Below, piece by piece: positions 54,685 through 64,000 of a stretch of DNA of 64,000 nt. Origin of the DNA: Gryganskiella cystojenkinii (Eukaryota > Mortierellomycota > Mortierellomycetes > Mortierellales > Mortierellaceae); NCBI GenBank assembly GCA_015852425.1, contig JAAAIG010000096.1, forward strand, positions 1 to 64,000, given 5' to 3'. The notes beneath the pieces are model-generated. The model made no database searches. It was not told the DNA's origin and worked only from the letters and a program-made list of their open reading frames with translations. The position numbers were made by a program, and so were the translations under genes. The first letter of the stretch is position 1; every line of letters starts with the position of its first letter.

Positions 54685-55627
54685 TTGTTGAATGCGGAAA
54701 GAGTGATGTGTTTGGGGGTGAGAGAGGAGAATTAAGCAAGAACGGGAATGGAGAGTGTGGAGAAGAAGAATGAATGGAATGAATGCAAATAGAAAGAAAG
54801 TGCAGCCGAGGAGAGAGGCAATAGAAAAAAGGCTCAAAAGAAAAAATTGCACCGGCCGATCACTTTTTTGAGGGTCGCAATCGGTCTGTGTGCCGATTGT
54901 GTGTTGTGGGCACTGACACCCTCTTCTTTTTTCATATTCTTTTTTAGTTTGTTGTCCATAGTTGTTGGTCTTGTTCTTTTTTTCTTCGTCATCGGTGAAG
55001 GATTCCATCAACAACATGGCGATCCCAGAGAAGAAGAAAAATGAAACAGCGTAGGTTATCGTAGACTCTCACTCCATCTTTTACATCTGAAAAGACGCGT
55101 TCCTTGCCGGAACGAGGGAATAAATAAGAAAATTCTCCTTTGAATTTGAATCCTTTCCCAGCGAAGGACATCTTTTGCTCTACACACACATACACTGGCA
55201 GACAAAAAAAGAGCAACAAAACAAACCGACACAGCCATCTCTTGCTTCATTCATTCTGTTTTGTTCCTTCTTTTCATTCCTCCTTTTTTGACAATTTCAT
55301 TTTTTTTCTTATCAAATCTTTCCTTGTCAAAGGTCTCATTACTTTACTCTCTATCTCCACTCACTCCAATTGGGACACGTTTCGACAATTCCACCCTCCG
55401 CGCGTCCTTTGACAAACGTATGTGCATCAATCACCCTACTTGCTCTTTTGTTTTGACTGTGCCATTCAAAACTAATTATGCAATCATGCTCAACTCACAT
55501 ATCTTCATGACCTCGGTCAACCCCTATTTACATTCTGGAATATATTCACAGTCAGTTACCAAGAAGGTTGAAAAAAGGCACAACAGCTAATACCCCCGAG
55601 GCAACTCGAGACAGGAAACTATAGAAG
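54685..55627. promoter_or_regulatory. Divergent promoter region of quinone oxidoreductase and H+-ATPase
   Basis: 943 bp between outward-facing starts, with a strongly C/T-rich plus-strand stretch (55240-55420) next to the ATPase side. A 5' UTR intron for the ATPase is possible but could not be fixed. Confidence 0.45.
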
Positions 55628-58600
55628 ATGGCTCGAGGATACAAGGAACTCCTCGACCCGGACCACCATGACCACCATGATACCATCCCTCTCACACAAC
55701 AGGATCACTTGCTCGACGCCAGCAAAGATCATCTCAACGATGGTATTGAACTGGATGCAATGCTCTTACAGACCCTACCAACCCAAGGACTCACAACCTC
55801 GGAGGCAGGCAGACGCAGGGCGATTTATGGACCCAATCAACTGGTCGAGGTCAAACGGAACCAGATCCTCAAGTTTTTGAGTTACTTTGTTGGACCGATC
55901 GCCTTTCTTATCGAACTCGCCTGTGTTATCTCGATTATTGTCAAGGTAAAAAAGAAAAAAAAGATGATATATGTGCGCATTGGAGTTGGTCTGATAAGCA
56001 GAAAGGAGGGAACAGAATCGTCACGAAAGGCTTTTTTTTTTCCAGACCCATTACACAAACGGGAAGAGCAGATAGGGCTGAGGCTGTGGACGCCCCTCGC
56101 AGATTGCAGATGTCACCAAAACGATTTTGTATTTTTGGACTGAGGTGGCGGTGCCAAAACTCAAAAACTCAAAATTCAAAAATGATCAAAAGTCGACACA
56201 ATGCTCAAGCAGTCCAACTAACGCATGAGAAAAAAAAACGAATGCCTTACTTTTTAGGACTGGTTCAACTTTGCTATCATCCTGGGTCTCCTCTTCTTGA
56301 ACGCTATTATTGGATACGTGGAAGAAGCCCGTGCCGAGTCTGCGGTGGACGCACTCCGACACACACTTGCGTTGAAGACCCGATGCTGGCGTGATGGACA
56401 CCTTCAGGAACTCGATACAGCGCTCTTGGTACCCGGAGATATTATTGTTCTTCGACTCGGAGATATCGTCCCTGCGGATGCCAAGCTGTTAGGCGTTGGT
56501 GCGACAGGTGTCGAGACTGAATCTGCACTGTTGATCGATCAATCGTCCTTGACGGGCGAGTCTCTGGCGGTTCGAAAAAAGAAAGGCGACGAAGTCTTTT
56601 CATCGACTGTGGTCAAGCAAGGACAGCAGATGGCGATCGTGACCAAAACAGGAAGTAAGACGTTCATCGGAAAGGCCGCTCATCTCATTGCCTCGACTCA
56701 GGTAAGGTTTAACGATGCTACGCACTCTTGTGGAATCTGAATGATGCGCAATTATGCTAATCTTCTAACTCACCGCCATTTTTTTATTCTTTACCGACTT
56801 CTATTTGCTTGCATTAGGATGAGGGACACTTCCAAAAGATCATTGGCAGGATCGGCAACTTTTTGATCCTTTTTACACTCATCTTGGTTGTCACCATCAT
56901 CATTTTCCAGTTCATCGCCTTCAGGAATGACCCCGTCCGTGGTCAAGTTCTCAAGATTCTCGGACCGGTCTTGATCTTGGCCGTGGCAGCTATCCCTGTC
57001 GGTCTCCCCACCGTCTTGGCAGTCACCATGGCAGTCGGCGCTCGAGGTCTAGCTCAAAAGCAAGTCATTGTTAAACGTCTTGCCGCTGTTGAGGAAATGT
57101 CTTCCCTCTCCGTTCTCTGTTCCGATAAGACTGGTACTCTGACAAAGAACGAACTTACTTTTGATGAACCTTACCTCTGTGATGGTTACTCGCCTGAGGA
57201 TCTGTTGCTATATTCTTATCTGGCCTCGGAATTCGGTGCCAACGACCCGATTGAATTGGCAGTTCGAACCGCGGCAGAACATCAAGTCGGACTGCTGAGA
57301 AACAGGCCCGCCCACCAGGCTCACTTGGTTCCAGGGTATGAAGTCAATGAGTTTGTCCCCTTTAATCCCTCAGTCAAGTACACACAAGCCACGGTCACGA
57401 AACATGAAGACGGAACGACGTTCAAGGTCGCCAAAGGCGCTCCTCAGATGATTATGAAACTTGTTGGAGGACACGAGGGCGGTGTGAATGCTTATATCAC
57501 AATGGCGAAACGTGGTCTCCGAGCCCTGGGTGTCGCGCGTACGATTGCTGGAACTAAGGATCAATGGCAATTGGTCGGACTGATTAGCTTGTTGGACCCA
57601 CCTAGAGAGGACTCCGCAGAGACGATTGAGCGTTGTCAACGGATGGGCATTACAGTCAAGATGGTCACGGGAGATCAACAGATCATTGCCAAGGAGGTGT
57701 CTCGACGCCTGGGACTCGGTCAAGTCATTCTGGATGCAAGTCATATGGCGAACCCCAACATTCCTGAATCGGTCTTATCGGATCGGTTTTACAGAGCGGA
57801 TGGATTCGCAGAAGTCACGCCGGAGCACAAGTTCAAGATTGTGGATGCGTTGCAGAAGCGCGGACTTCTTGTCGGTATGACGGGCGATGGAGTCAACGAT
57901 GCGCCGGCGCTCAAGAAGGCTAATGTCGGTATTGCGGTTCATGGATGTACGGATGCTGCTCGCTCCGCCGCGGATATTGTACTCATGGCGCCCGGATTGT
58001 CAACAATCATCGAGGGCATCACGTCTTCGAGAGCCATCTTTCAGCGAATGCGGTCTTATGCGTTATACCGAATCACGTCCACGGTCCACTTTTTGATCTT
58101 TTTCTTTGTCGTTGTCCTGGCCTATGACTGGACTCTGCCTGCCAAGCTATTGATCCTGATTTGTATCCTGAACGATCTTGCCACATTGGTCATTGCTGTC
58201 GATAATGCTCAGGTCTCATCTCAGCCGGACAAGTGGCGCGTCGGTCAATTGATCTTTTTATCCTGTTTCCTCGGTGTCCTCTTGACGGCTCTGTCGTTTG
58301 GTCATTTCTACTATTTCTGGAAGGTGATCGGATATGAACCCCAACCCGAAGCGGCGCCCGATACCGTCGATCGTCGATTGGACTCGATCATGTATCTGCA
58401 CATTTCGTCCGCACCCCATTTCCTGATCTTTTCGACTCGTCTGACCGGATACTTTTGGGAGTCCTTGCCCTCGTTTGTTTTTGTTGTCGTCATCATTGGA
58501 ACCCAGGTCGTGGCGTTGTTGATGGTCTTTTTCGGATGGTTGACGCCCGCGGTCCCAATCGGTCAAGCGCTCGCAGTGTTTGGCATCTCGTTGGTCTCGT

Positions 58601-58929
58601 GTGTGGTTCTGGATGTGATCAAGGTCCAGATCTTCAAGTACTGGACGATCGGGTCCCATTCGTTGAGCTGTGCACCCTGTGGTCCGAGGCGTAAGATGTT
58701 ACAGAAGCGACGTAGGGAGGAAGCCCGAGAACAACGCGTCTGGATGAATATGGAGGAGGTCCTGGAGATTGGGTTGAAGACCAAGGTGATCTTTGCGTTG
58801 TTGAAGGCCGATGGTGAAATCCCCCATGGTCGGTATTCCGATCGTCGATCTTCTGAAAGCAGTGGCGTGACGGGGATGAGTAGTCGATACCAAGATGCCT
58901 GGGGTCGTCAGAGCCAGGACTCTCTTTAA
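55628..58929 (+). CDS. Plasma-membrane H+-ATPase (P-type IIIA)
   Basis: Three exons (55628-55945, 56258-56701, 56818-58929) encode about 957 residues. TGES actuator motif lies in LLIDQSSLTGESLAV. The TM4 motif AAIPVGLPTVLAVTMAVGA is typical of fungal and plant proton pumps. The phosphorylated Asp is in CSDKTGTLTKN (about residue 357), and the hinge GMTGDGVNDAPALKKANVGI is complete. About ten membrane helices can be counted. The enzyme uses ATP to export H+, setting membrane potential and driving transporters such as the NiCoT and MFS genes nearby. The C-terminal tail (about 90 residues, basic then S-rich, ending GRQSQDSL) does not resemble the yeast Pma1 autoinhibitory tail. Length slightly exceeds yeast Pma1 (918). 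Confidence 0.95.
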
Positions 58930-59249
58930 AAGAGTTTTTCTTTTTTTTTGTTTTGTTCATACAGTACATATTTACCATTCATTCTTTATCTATCATTTCT
59001 TGAACAAAAAAATAAAAAATAAAAAAAGCATCAATTTTTAAATGCGCTCGTCCACGCGTTTTGATGAAATCGATCAAAGATGGCTTCAATGGACGCGTGG
59101 ACAAATTTTCGTTGTTATATTCCCACTGACATCAAGACGAGGCAAAGGTTGAGTTCTTTTCTTTAAAGCATCGAAGTTCTCACTCAGGACTACACCATCC
59201 TTTTCTAATTCTTACGTAGTGTCCTTCCGATAACACAAAAGAAAAGATA
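58930..59249. other. Intergenic downstream of the H+-ATPase
   Basis: Poly-T/poly-A 3' UTR region, then an inverted repeat (see separate entry). No gene. Confidence 0.45.
59050..59102. repeat. 10-bp perfect inverted repeat
   Basis: GTCCACGCGT (59050-59059) and ACGCGTGGAC (59093-59102) with a 33-bp spacer; each arm contains the palindrome ACGCGT. It may be a transcript hairpin or the remnant of a small element. Confidence 0.55.
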
Positions 59250-59930
59250 CAAAATGTCGATGTCATGAAGCTGGGCTTTCAACTGGCGGAACATAATCAA
59301 CACTGCCACAACCTCACCTCCGTTGTCATTTGGATTGACTCCCAGGAGAAGAAAGGACTTGTACCTTTTCTTAAGTCGAGGATCGATGACAGTGACGGAG
59401 ACGGTCGTAAATGACGACCACAACCACTGAAACGACTGCACCTGCAAGGTACAAGTCTCACCGAGTCCTGCTCAAGTGGGCTCGACCCACCCCTTCACGA
59501 CACTTCATGAGATGTGCTTCCTTTTTGAGAAGAGATCGCAGAGGTGAAAATCCGATGGGTCTGCTTGGGTCTTGTCAGCTATCGATCGGGGTCACTGTTG
59601 ACAAGTATTTTCCTCTGAGGTCCGAGGAATTCTACCGGCATGTTGGGGCCTTTGAAGGCTCTGAAATCCTTGACTATTAAGCAGGGATTGGTCTATGGTT
59701 AAGGTCTCCGATATTTGAGCGCACTGAGTCTGTTAGAGAGGCTTGAGATCGGACATACCCGGGATGAGTTCACAGAAGAAGACATTGCATGGATGATCAA
59801 GCATTGGGACGCGTCATTGGTCGCCTCCAAAGTAAAGAATAGATCATAAAACCTTTGGAAAGTTGTTACTAGATCATGGTGTGCAGAGGGACCTTCCAAG
59901 TAATACGGTGCGCACGGTAGGTTGTCCCCT
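59250..59930 (+). pseudogene. F-box/LRR relic, C-terminal half
   Basis: The plus strand reads, with stops and at least one frame change, KLGFQLAEHNQHCHNLTSVV, LKALKSLTIKQGLVY (stop), GLRYLSALSLLERLEIGHTR, DEFTEEDIAWMIKHWD. The last two blocks share frame across a TAA near 59695. T-E-(D/E)-D-(x)2-W-M-(I/T)-(x)H-W is also the ending motif of the intact gene at 61.1 kb, so this is an older copy of the same family. Confidence 0.55.
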
Positions 59931-60729
59931 CACTCCGTCCTATCATCCATCAATACGTTAATTTTGCGCGGTTTTAGATCACTTGTTGATTAACGTCGGG
60001 CGAGAAATCTAGGTTAGGAGATTGTTTAATACTCCCATTTCCTCTCCGTGTTGGCTCGAGGACGCCCCTTCAATGGACTGGACTTTCATGTCTTTGGATT
60101 TTCTTTCCACAGCCCTGCTGATGCACGAGGAACAGGGATATAATAAATGGGTAGCTGAGCAGTTGACGATTTTCCACGATTGTATCAATGGACTCCTGGC
60201 TGTCTCCAAGTTCTCTGTTCGATGAGCACAATTTTCTCTGGCTCCTGTAAATATTTGAACCAGTGAGACTCAGACCGGACTCTCGCCTACGTGATTCAAA
60301 ATGTTAAAAGCGGAGGAAGGCAACACAACAAAGTCGCTTGCCAGCGCTTGAATTTTTGTACTAAGACAGACAAGGATGGGATATTTAGGGAGCAATCGGA
60401 CGGACAAGAGATAATAAGCCTGGCTAAGAAACCTTGTTTGTTTGCAGACTGCTGGTCTCCAATCTTTGGATCAAGAATACCTTCCCGAGGCAATAAAAAG
60501 GAAAAGGATGAGCGTCATTTAATAATTGGAGGGCGTCCATCCATCTAAACGTTAGTCCGAGTTACTTTACATGTTCATGAACTTCGAAACCTTTCCCGCG
60601 CTTGTGATTGTGAAACAGAACTTTCAGATCGACGGGATCGCCCCTGACTCTGTATGGGTCTGAATGAATTGGCGATCGATGTTGGTTTAAGCTGAGAATC
60701 GGTGAGACATTCAGGCACCTACAGTTATT
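59931..60729. other. Low-coding stretch between F-box relics
   Basis: Short open frames on both strands (for example 60022-60225 plus, 67 codons) show no family motif; probably decayed accessory DNA. Confidence 0.4.
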
Positions 60730-60930
60730 CAAAAACTATGATTGCCGTCTGGCTTGGGTTTATTGAGTAGAGACCACTGGCTCGCCATCCAAGAAATGAA
60801 GGAGAATGACAATTTATGAATGATTGAGCATTGGCCTCATATTCCGGCACTGCTCTGGTGCACTCCGTTGAAATCACAAGGAGCACCACAGGTTGTGAAA
60901 GATTTTTATTGTGGCACAACGGATGTCGAT
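60730..60930 (+). pseudogene. Short F-box/LRR-like relic
   Basis: Reads SRDHWLAIQEMKENDNL, a stop, then MIEHWPHIPALLWCTPLKSQ; the MIEHW block resembles the C-terminal block of the neighbouring F-box/LRR genes. Short, so uncertain. Confidence 0.35.
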
Positions 60931-61105
60931 GTCAACTGTAAAACAAAGATGGTGGCGAGTGCACAGACATCAAACGATGAAAGTGGTGGCAAAATATGAG
61001 AATGCATGTCGTTTGGACGCAAACGTGAAGTGATTTTTAATTTATCTCTTTCCTTTTCCTTTTCACTTCTTTCACCATCCAGTCAACAAACGCAATCTCG
61101 ACAAT

Positions 61106-62707
61106 ATGCCTTCTTATGCGCTTGAAATACCTGAAATCAGATTCCAACTCGCCCAATACTTGAATCGGTCATCCCTTATCCATTGTGCCCTAGTCTCAAG
61201 GGACTGGAATGCAACCTTTCAAGACTGGATCTATCGTGAGATCGAGACACTCCCAAAGGACCTTAATCCCAAGATCCGTGTTCTTCTTCTCCCAAGATCA
61301 ACTTTGGATCGTCGCCTTCACGCCATCAGGAAACTCGGCCTGAGGGAGCAAGAGTCTGGACTATTTGCCTCAAGCACTCGACCTTTGAACTGTCCAAACC
61401 TCAAGTCTCTTCGACTTCAAATTAACCTCTCAGACTCCCCTATCTTGATCCACAATCATCGACAGACACTCACCACGCTGTCCCTCTGTGGCAGCTTATA
61501 TGCAATATATGCAAGAGACCCAGATTTCTACGAGAGCTGGTGGCGAGCGGCAGCGTCTTGTTCGTCACTTGAAATGCTCTGCATGTACTGGCTTGAACTT
61601 AAGCCGAAGGCTTGGTCCTGCTTTTGGTCCCTATGGTCTCGCCTGACAGGCCTCCGCCTCAAGTCCGTTCGATTGTACTCTCCTACCAAGACCTCTCAGC
61701 AGTATGACAGCCAGCATCAAGATGAATACACCTCTTTCCTTCAGGGGCTTTGTCCCTCAAGAATCAAGACGCTCGAAATGTCGGAGATCTCAGGTTTAGC
61801 CTCATTTGATAATGATCTCCTTTTCTTGAGTTTTTGCCCGGTCGTGGAAACCTTTATTTGGAGGCCGATTCACTCCAGTCATAGTCGAGAGCTTCCGCAT
61901 ATGTCCTTGGTCAAACAGCTAGCAGAGCGTACTCGAAACTGCCCCAGCCTCGCCAAGCTCAAGCTCTGTATCGACGGCATTGAACAGCGGGACTGTCTCA
62001 AATCGTCGTTTCTGGACTCCAGAGTGCGCGATGACGTGAGAAGCGATGATGGCAGTGATCAGTCCAGTGACCATATCAAGAACAAGTTTCTCCCGCGGTC
62101 TTTGGAATCGCTGACGCTCCAAGGTCAAATCCTCGTTGACAAGATCTGCTTTCAACGACTAGAGCAACAAGCTGGATCCACTCTGAGAACGCTGAAGCTG
62201 ACGCTTTATCTCAGTTTCGATGGCAAAATGATCCACCAGATCTTGTGCAGTTTACCAGTCTTGGAAAGTTTCACGACTTCGTACTGGTTCAGAACTGCGG
62301 ATGACTTTTCAGAGTTCCCAGATCGTCCTTGGGCCTGTGTGGGTCTGAGAAAGTTGACGATCTTTAATGCTGCTGAGCCTTCGGATGAAGAGTACCAGGA
62401 AGAAGTTTATAGACGATTTGGTATCACGTTCAAGAAGCTGAGATCTTTGAAGCGCTCTGGAGGTAGCATGGACTGGACAAAGGCCCGTCGCCACCTCGGT
62501 GGTCTGGATTCGCTGGAGTTCTTTGAAGATTACTGTGGAGAAATGACGGAGGACGACGCTCGATGGATGATTGAGCACTGGACCCGGCTAGAGTGTATTC
62601 TTGGTAGTCCACATCCGGAACATCACGTTCGAGAAGAGCTGGGGAAGATATTGAGGGAGCATGGTATCCGCCAACATCTGGTTCGTGAAGTCGTTCATAT
62701 CGCTTGA
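61106..62707 (+). CDS. F-box/LRR protein (intact parent of the copies at 34-35.5 kb)
   Basis: Single exon, 533 residues. The F-box-like N-terminus is EIPEIRFQLAQYLNRSSLIH, CALVSRDWNATFQDW (about residues 7-42). LRR-like segments follow (CPNLKSLRLQINLS, LTTLSLCGSLYA, RIKTLEMSEISGL, LESLTLQGQILVDK, LEQQAGSTLRTLKLTL). The C-terminus holds TEDDARWMIEHWTRLECILG and a basic helix. A role as SCF ligase receptor is predicted from architecture; the target is unknown. An LRR segment of the same sequence recurs at 34.3-35.1 kb and an N-terminal piece at 35.3 kb. Upstream, TTTCCTTTTCCTTTTCACTTC is a probable start-site tract. Confidence 0.85.
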   Translation: MPSYALEIPEIRFQLAQYLNRSSLIHCALVSRDWNATFQDWIYREIETLPKDLNPKIRVLLLPRSTLDRRLHAIRKLGLREQESGLFASSTRPLNCPNLKSLRLQINLSDSPILIHNHRQTLTTLSLCGSLYAIYARDPDFYESWWRAAASCSSLEMLCMYWLELKPKAWSCFWSLWSRLTGLRLKSVRLYSPTKTSQQYDSQHQDEYTSFLQGLCPSRIKTLEMSEISGLASFDNDLLFLSFCPVVETFIWRPIHSSHSRELPHMSLVKQLAERTRNCPSLAKLKLCIDGIEQRDCLKSSFLDSRVRDDVRSDDGSDQSSDHIKNKFLPRSLESLTLQGQILVDKICFQRLEQQAGSTLRTLKLTLYLSFDGKMIHQILCSLPVLESFTTSYWFRTADDFSEFPDRPWACVGLRKLTIFNAAEPSDEEYQEEVYRRFGITFKKLRSLKRSGGSMDWTKARRHLGGLDSLEFFEDYCGEMTEDDARWMIEHWTRLECILGSPHPEHHVREELGKILREHGIRQHLVREVVHIA

Positions 62708-63265
62708 ATAGATCAGCGAGAGAACAATGAAGGATAATCTGTGGGAACCAGTACTGTTGGATAGCGAAAGCACTTTGAATTCTTCTAGCAACCTGACAAA
62801 TAAAGAGCACACACACACACACACAGACGCACACACCAAGTTAGCGATGAGGACGATTCAGGGTGCTGTAGGCCGAGGTTGAACGCTGTAGTGATCGATT
62901 GGCGCCCAGAATACGGCCGAAGTATGTTCTCTAGTTTTTGAAGTGTCACCCGCGGGAGGGTTGTCGGAGATTGGATCTCCCTACGACCAAACGCCTTCAT
63001 TCATTGACCTGTTCGGCCCTCCAACTAATCAAAGCTGATTAATCGAAGCGAAGTCAGATGCACATTTCCACAAAGCACAGCTAAAAAAATACACTTTACC
63101 TATCTAAGTGTGGATCCCATCGCAAAATTCCCTACACCTCCTCTTTTTCCTCCTATCTTCTCTTCATTTTTGCGTCATTCTCCTTAGTTTTTCATGACTT
63201 ACTCCTTTTCCCTCTGGCAACCAACAGTCTCCTTCGACCGACCACCCCACCATTCTCTGCAAATT
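62708..63265. other. Intergenic between two F-box genes
   Basis: 3' flank shared with the copy at 35.07-35.16 kb, a (CA) microsatellite, then a C/T-rich promoter-like stretch (63110-63240). Confidence 0.5.
62808..62824. repeat. (CA)n microsatellite
   Basis: CACACACACACACACAC followed after a short break by further CA units to 62836. Confidence 0.85.
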
Positions 63266-64000
63266 ATGCTTGTCAACCCCCTGACCTTAACAGAGGTTCT
63301 TCATCGCCTCGGCGAATTCATGGACCAGCCATCCCTCGCAAGCTCCATTCAGGTCTCTCGTACCTGGCATCGCACTCTCGAGCCTTGGTTTTGGACTGAC
63401 CTCTCGTTCTCTCTGTCAAAGGTTATCCCTCGACGACCTCGACTTTTGTCCTTCAAGAAAAACGTCGACCTTATCCAAAGACTCGAGATCCTATTCGAAA
63501 ATTCTGTTGTATTCAGTCATGTTTACGACCCACCAGTCTACCCGATGTGTCCAAGTCTTACAACTCTGATCCCCAAGCAATCTTCCTGGGCGAGTGACAA
63601 TTCGGTCGCAGTCCTGATCCAGAAACTTCAAGGTATTCTGCGTCACCTGTCTTACAGTCTGTCATTATACCAGCAAGTCCCTGACGCCTTTTGGAACAGT
63701 CTAGTGAGTTGTGCATATCTTGAGCGGCTTGAGATCGATGGCCTCTGGTTTCCTTGTCAAAGGCGATTCCTTTCTCTGAAGAGGACCCTGTGGTCGCGCC
63801 TCCATGTCCTGGAATTCAAGGCATCGTGGCAACGAGATGAATTGCATCACGAAGATGAAGGTCCTCTGAATCATTTTGTGCCTGACGAGTTCGATGAAAA
63901 CGAGGATGTCCAAGAGTGGCTTTTCGAATCCTTTAACCAGCCTGTGCTCCCAACCCCGATCGCTGTGAGCATCTCCCATACTCCTCTTCTTCCTCCTCCA
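63266..64000 (+). CDS. F-box protein, 3' end beyond the window
   Basis: The frame is open from 63194 (or ATG 63266, preferred) to the last base with no stop, at least 245 residues. MLVNPLTLTEVLHRLGEFMD, then SLASSIQVSRTWHRTLEPWFW is the standard start of Mortierella-type F-box proteins (NPLxLxEVLxxIGxFL...CxxVSxxW). LRR-like segments follow: CPSLTTLIPKQ, CAYLERLEIDGLWF, LHVLEFKASW. It differs in sequence from the 61.1-kb gene, so it is a separate subfamily. An upstream ATG at 63194 in frame would add 24 residues. Confidence 0.75.
   Translation, partial: MLVNPLTLTEVLHRLGEFMDQPSLASSIQVSRTWHRTLEPWFWTDLSFSLSKVIPRRPRLLSFKKNVDLIQRLEILFENSVVFSHVYDPPVYPMCPSLTTLIPKQSSWASDNSVAVLIQKLQGILRHLSYSLSLYQQVPDAFWNSLVSCAYLERLEIDGLWFPCQRRFLSLKRTLWSRLHVLEFKASWQRDELHHEDEGPLNHFVPDEFDENEDVQEWLFESFNQPVLPTPIAVSISHTPLLPPP

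Noticed and set aside
62430..63000. Minus-strand frames starting with CVCVCV
   Set aside because: Translation of the (CA) microsatellite and antisense of the F-box gene.
1..64000. CRISPR array, bacterial operon or viral insertion
   Set aside because: No direct-repeat/spacer pattern; all intact genes are intron-bearing or eukaryotic in type; no viral replication or capsid motif seen.

Overview
The window is nuclear DNA from a filamentous fungus. Genes carry short spliceosomal introns (mostly about 50-300 bp, GT-AG with GTAAG-type donors and CTAAC/CTAAT-like branch sites), UTRs and introns are rich in poly-T/poly-A tracts, and genes lie on both strands without operons. The mix of many F-box/leucine-rich-repeat genes, a Crinkler-type N-terminal domain, paralogous FAD monooxygenases and LINKIN/TIP, R3HCC1L-like and C9orf78/Tls1-like genes suggests an early-diverging fungus, most likely Mortierellomycotina. 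That placement is inferred from gene content and was not tested.

Region 1 (1-18 kb) is mainly housekeeping: the 3' part of a mitochondrial ADP/ATP carrier; a fused S4 / degenerate RluA / HemK-PrmC methyltransferase gene; a very acidic F-box protein; a GNAT acetyltransferase with a GC-AG intron; a C9orf78/Tls1 splicing-factor homologue; an R3HCC1L-like protein; an FNBP4-like protein; and a NiCoT nickel transporter. Region 2 (18-23.5 kb) is gene-poor and holds decayed material: a Harbinger-like transposase relic, a broken four-helix membrane protein gene and a coiled-coil relic. It also has a small secreted cysteine protein and an S/T/P-rich, GPI-like protein.

Region 3 (23.5-29.5 kb) has a large FAD monooxygenase with an 11-nt micro-exon, then a BTB protein. 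Region 4 (30-35.6 kb) is an unstable accessory island: a zinc-knuckle gag-like relic, a chimeric and broken Crinkler-F-box-LRR gene made of 84-bp repeats, a fragment resembling the DUF6589-associated family, and two pieces of an F-box/LRR gene whose intact relative lies at 61.1 kb.

Region 5 (35.9-59 kb) returns to intact genes: a second FAD monooxygenase, an F-box/LRR protein, a DHA2-type MFS exporter with a 14-nt micro-exon, a LINKIN/TIP homologue with eight exons, a 1368-residue cNMP-cNMP-F-box-LRR protein, a quinone oxidoreductase and a plasma-membrane H+-ATPase. Region 6 (59.2-64 kb) is again F-box/LRR territory: two relics, one intact gene and one gene cut by the window end. About ten loci in the window are F-box or F-box/LRR genes or their debris, which points to birth-and-death evolution of candidate ubiquitin-ligase adaptors. 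Exon joins were derived by hand from splice signals, reading frame and family motifs. I could run no alignment, so family names rest on recognised motifs.
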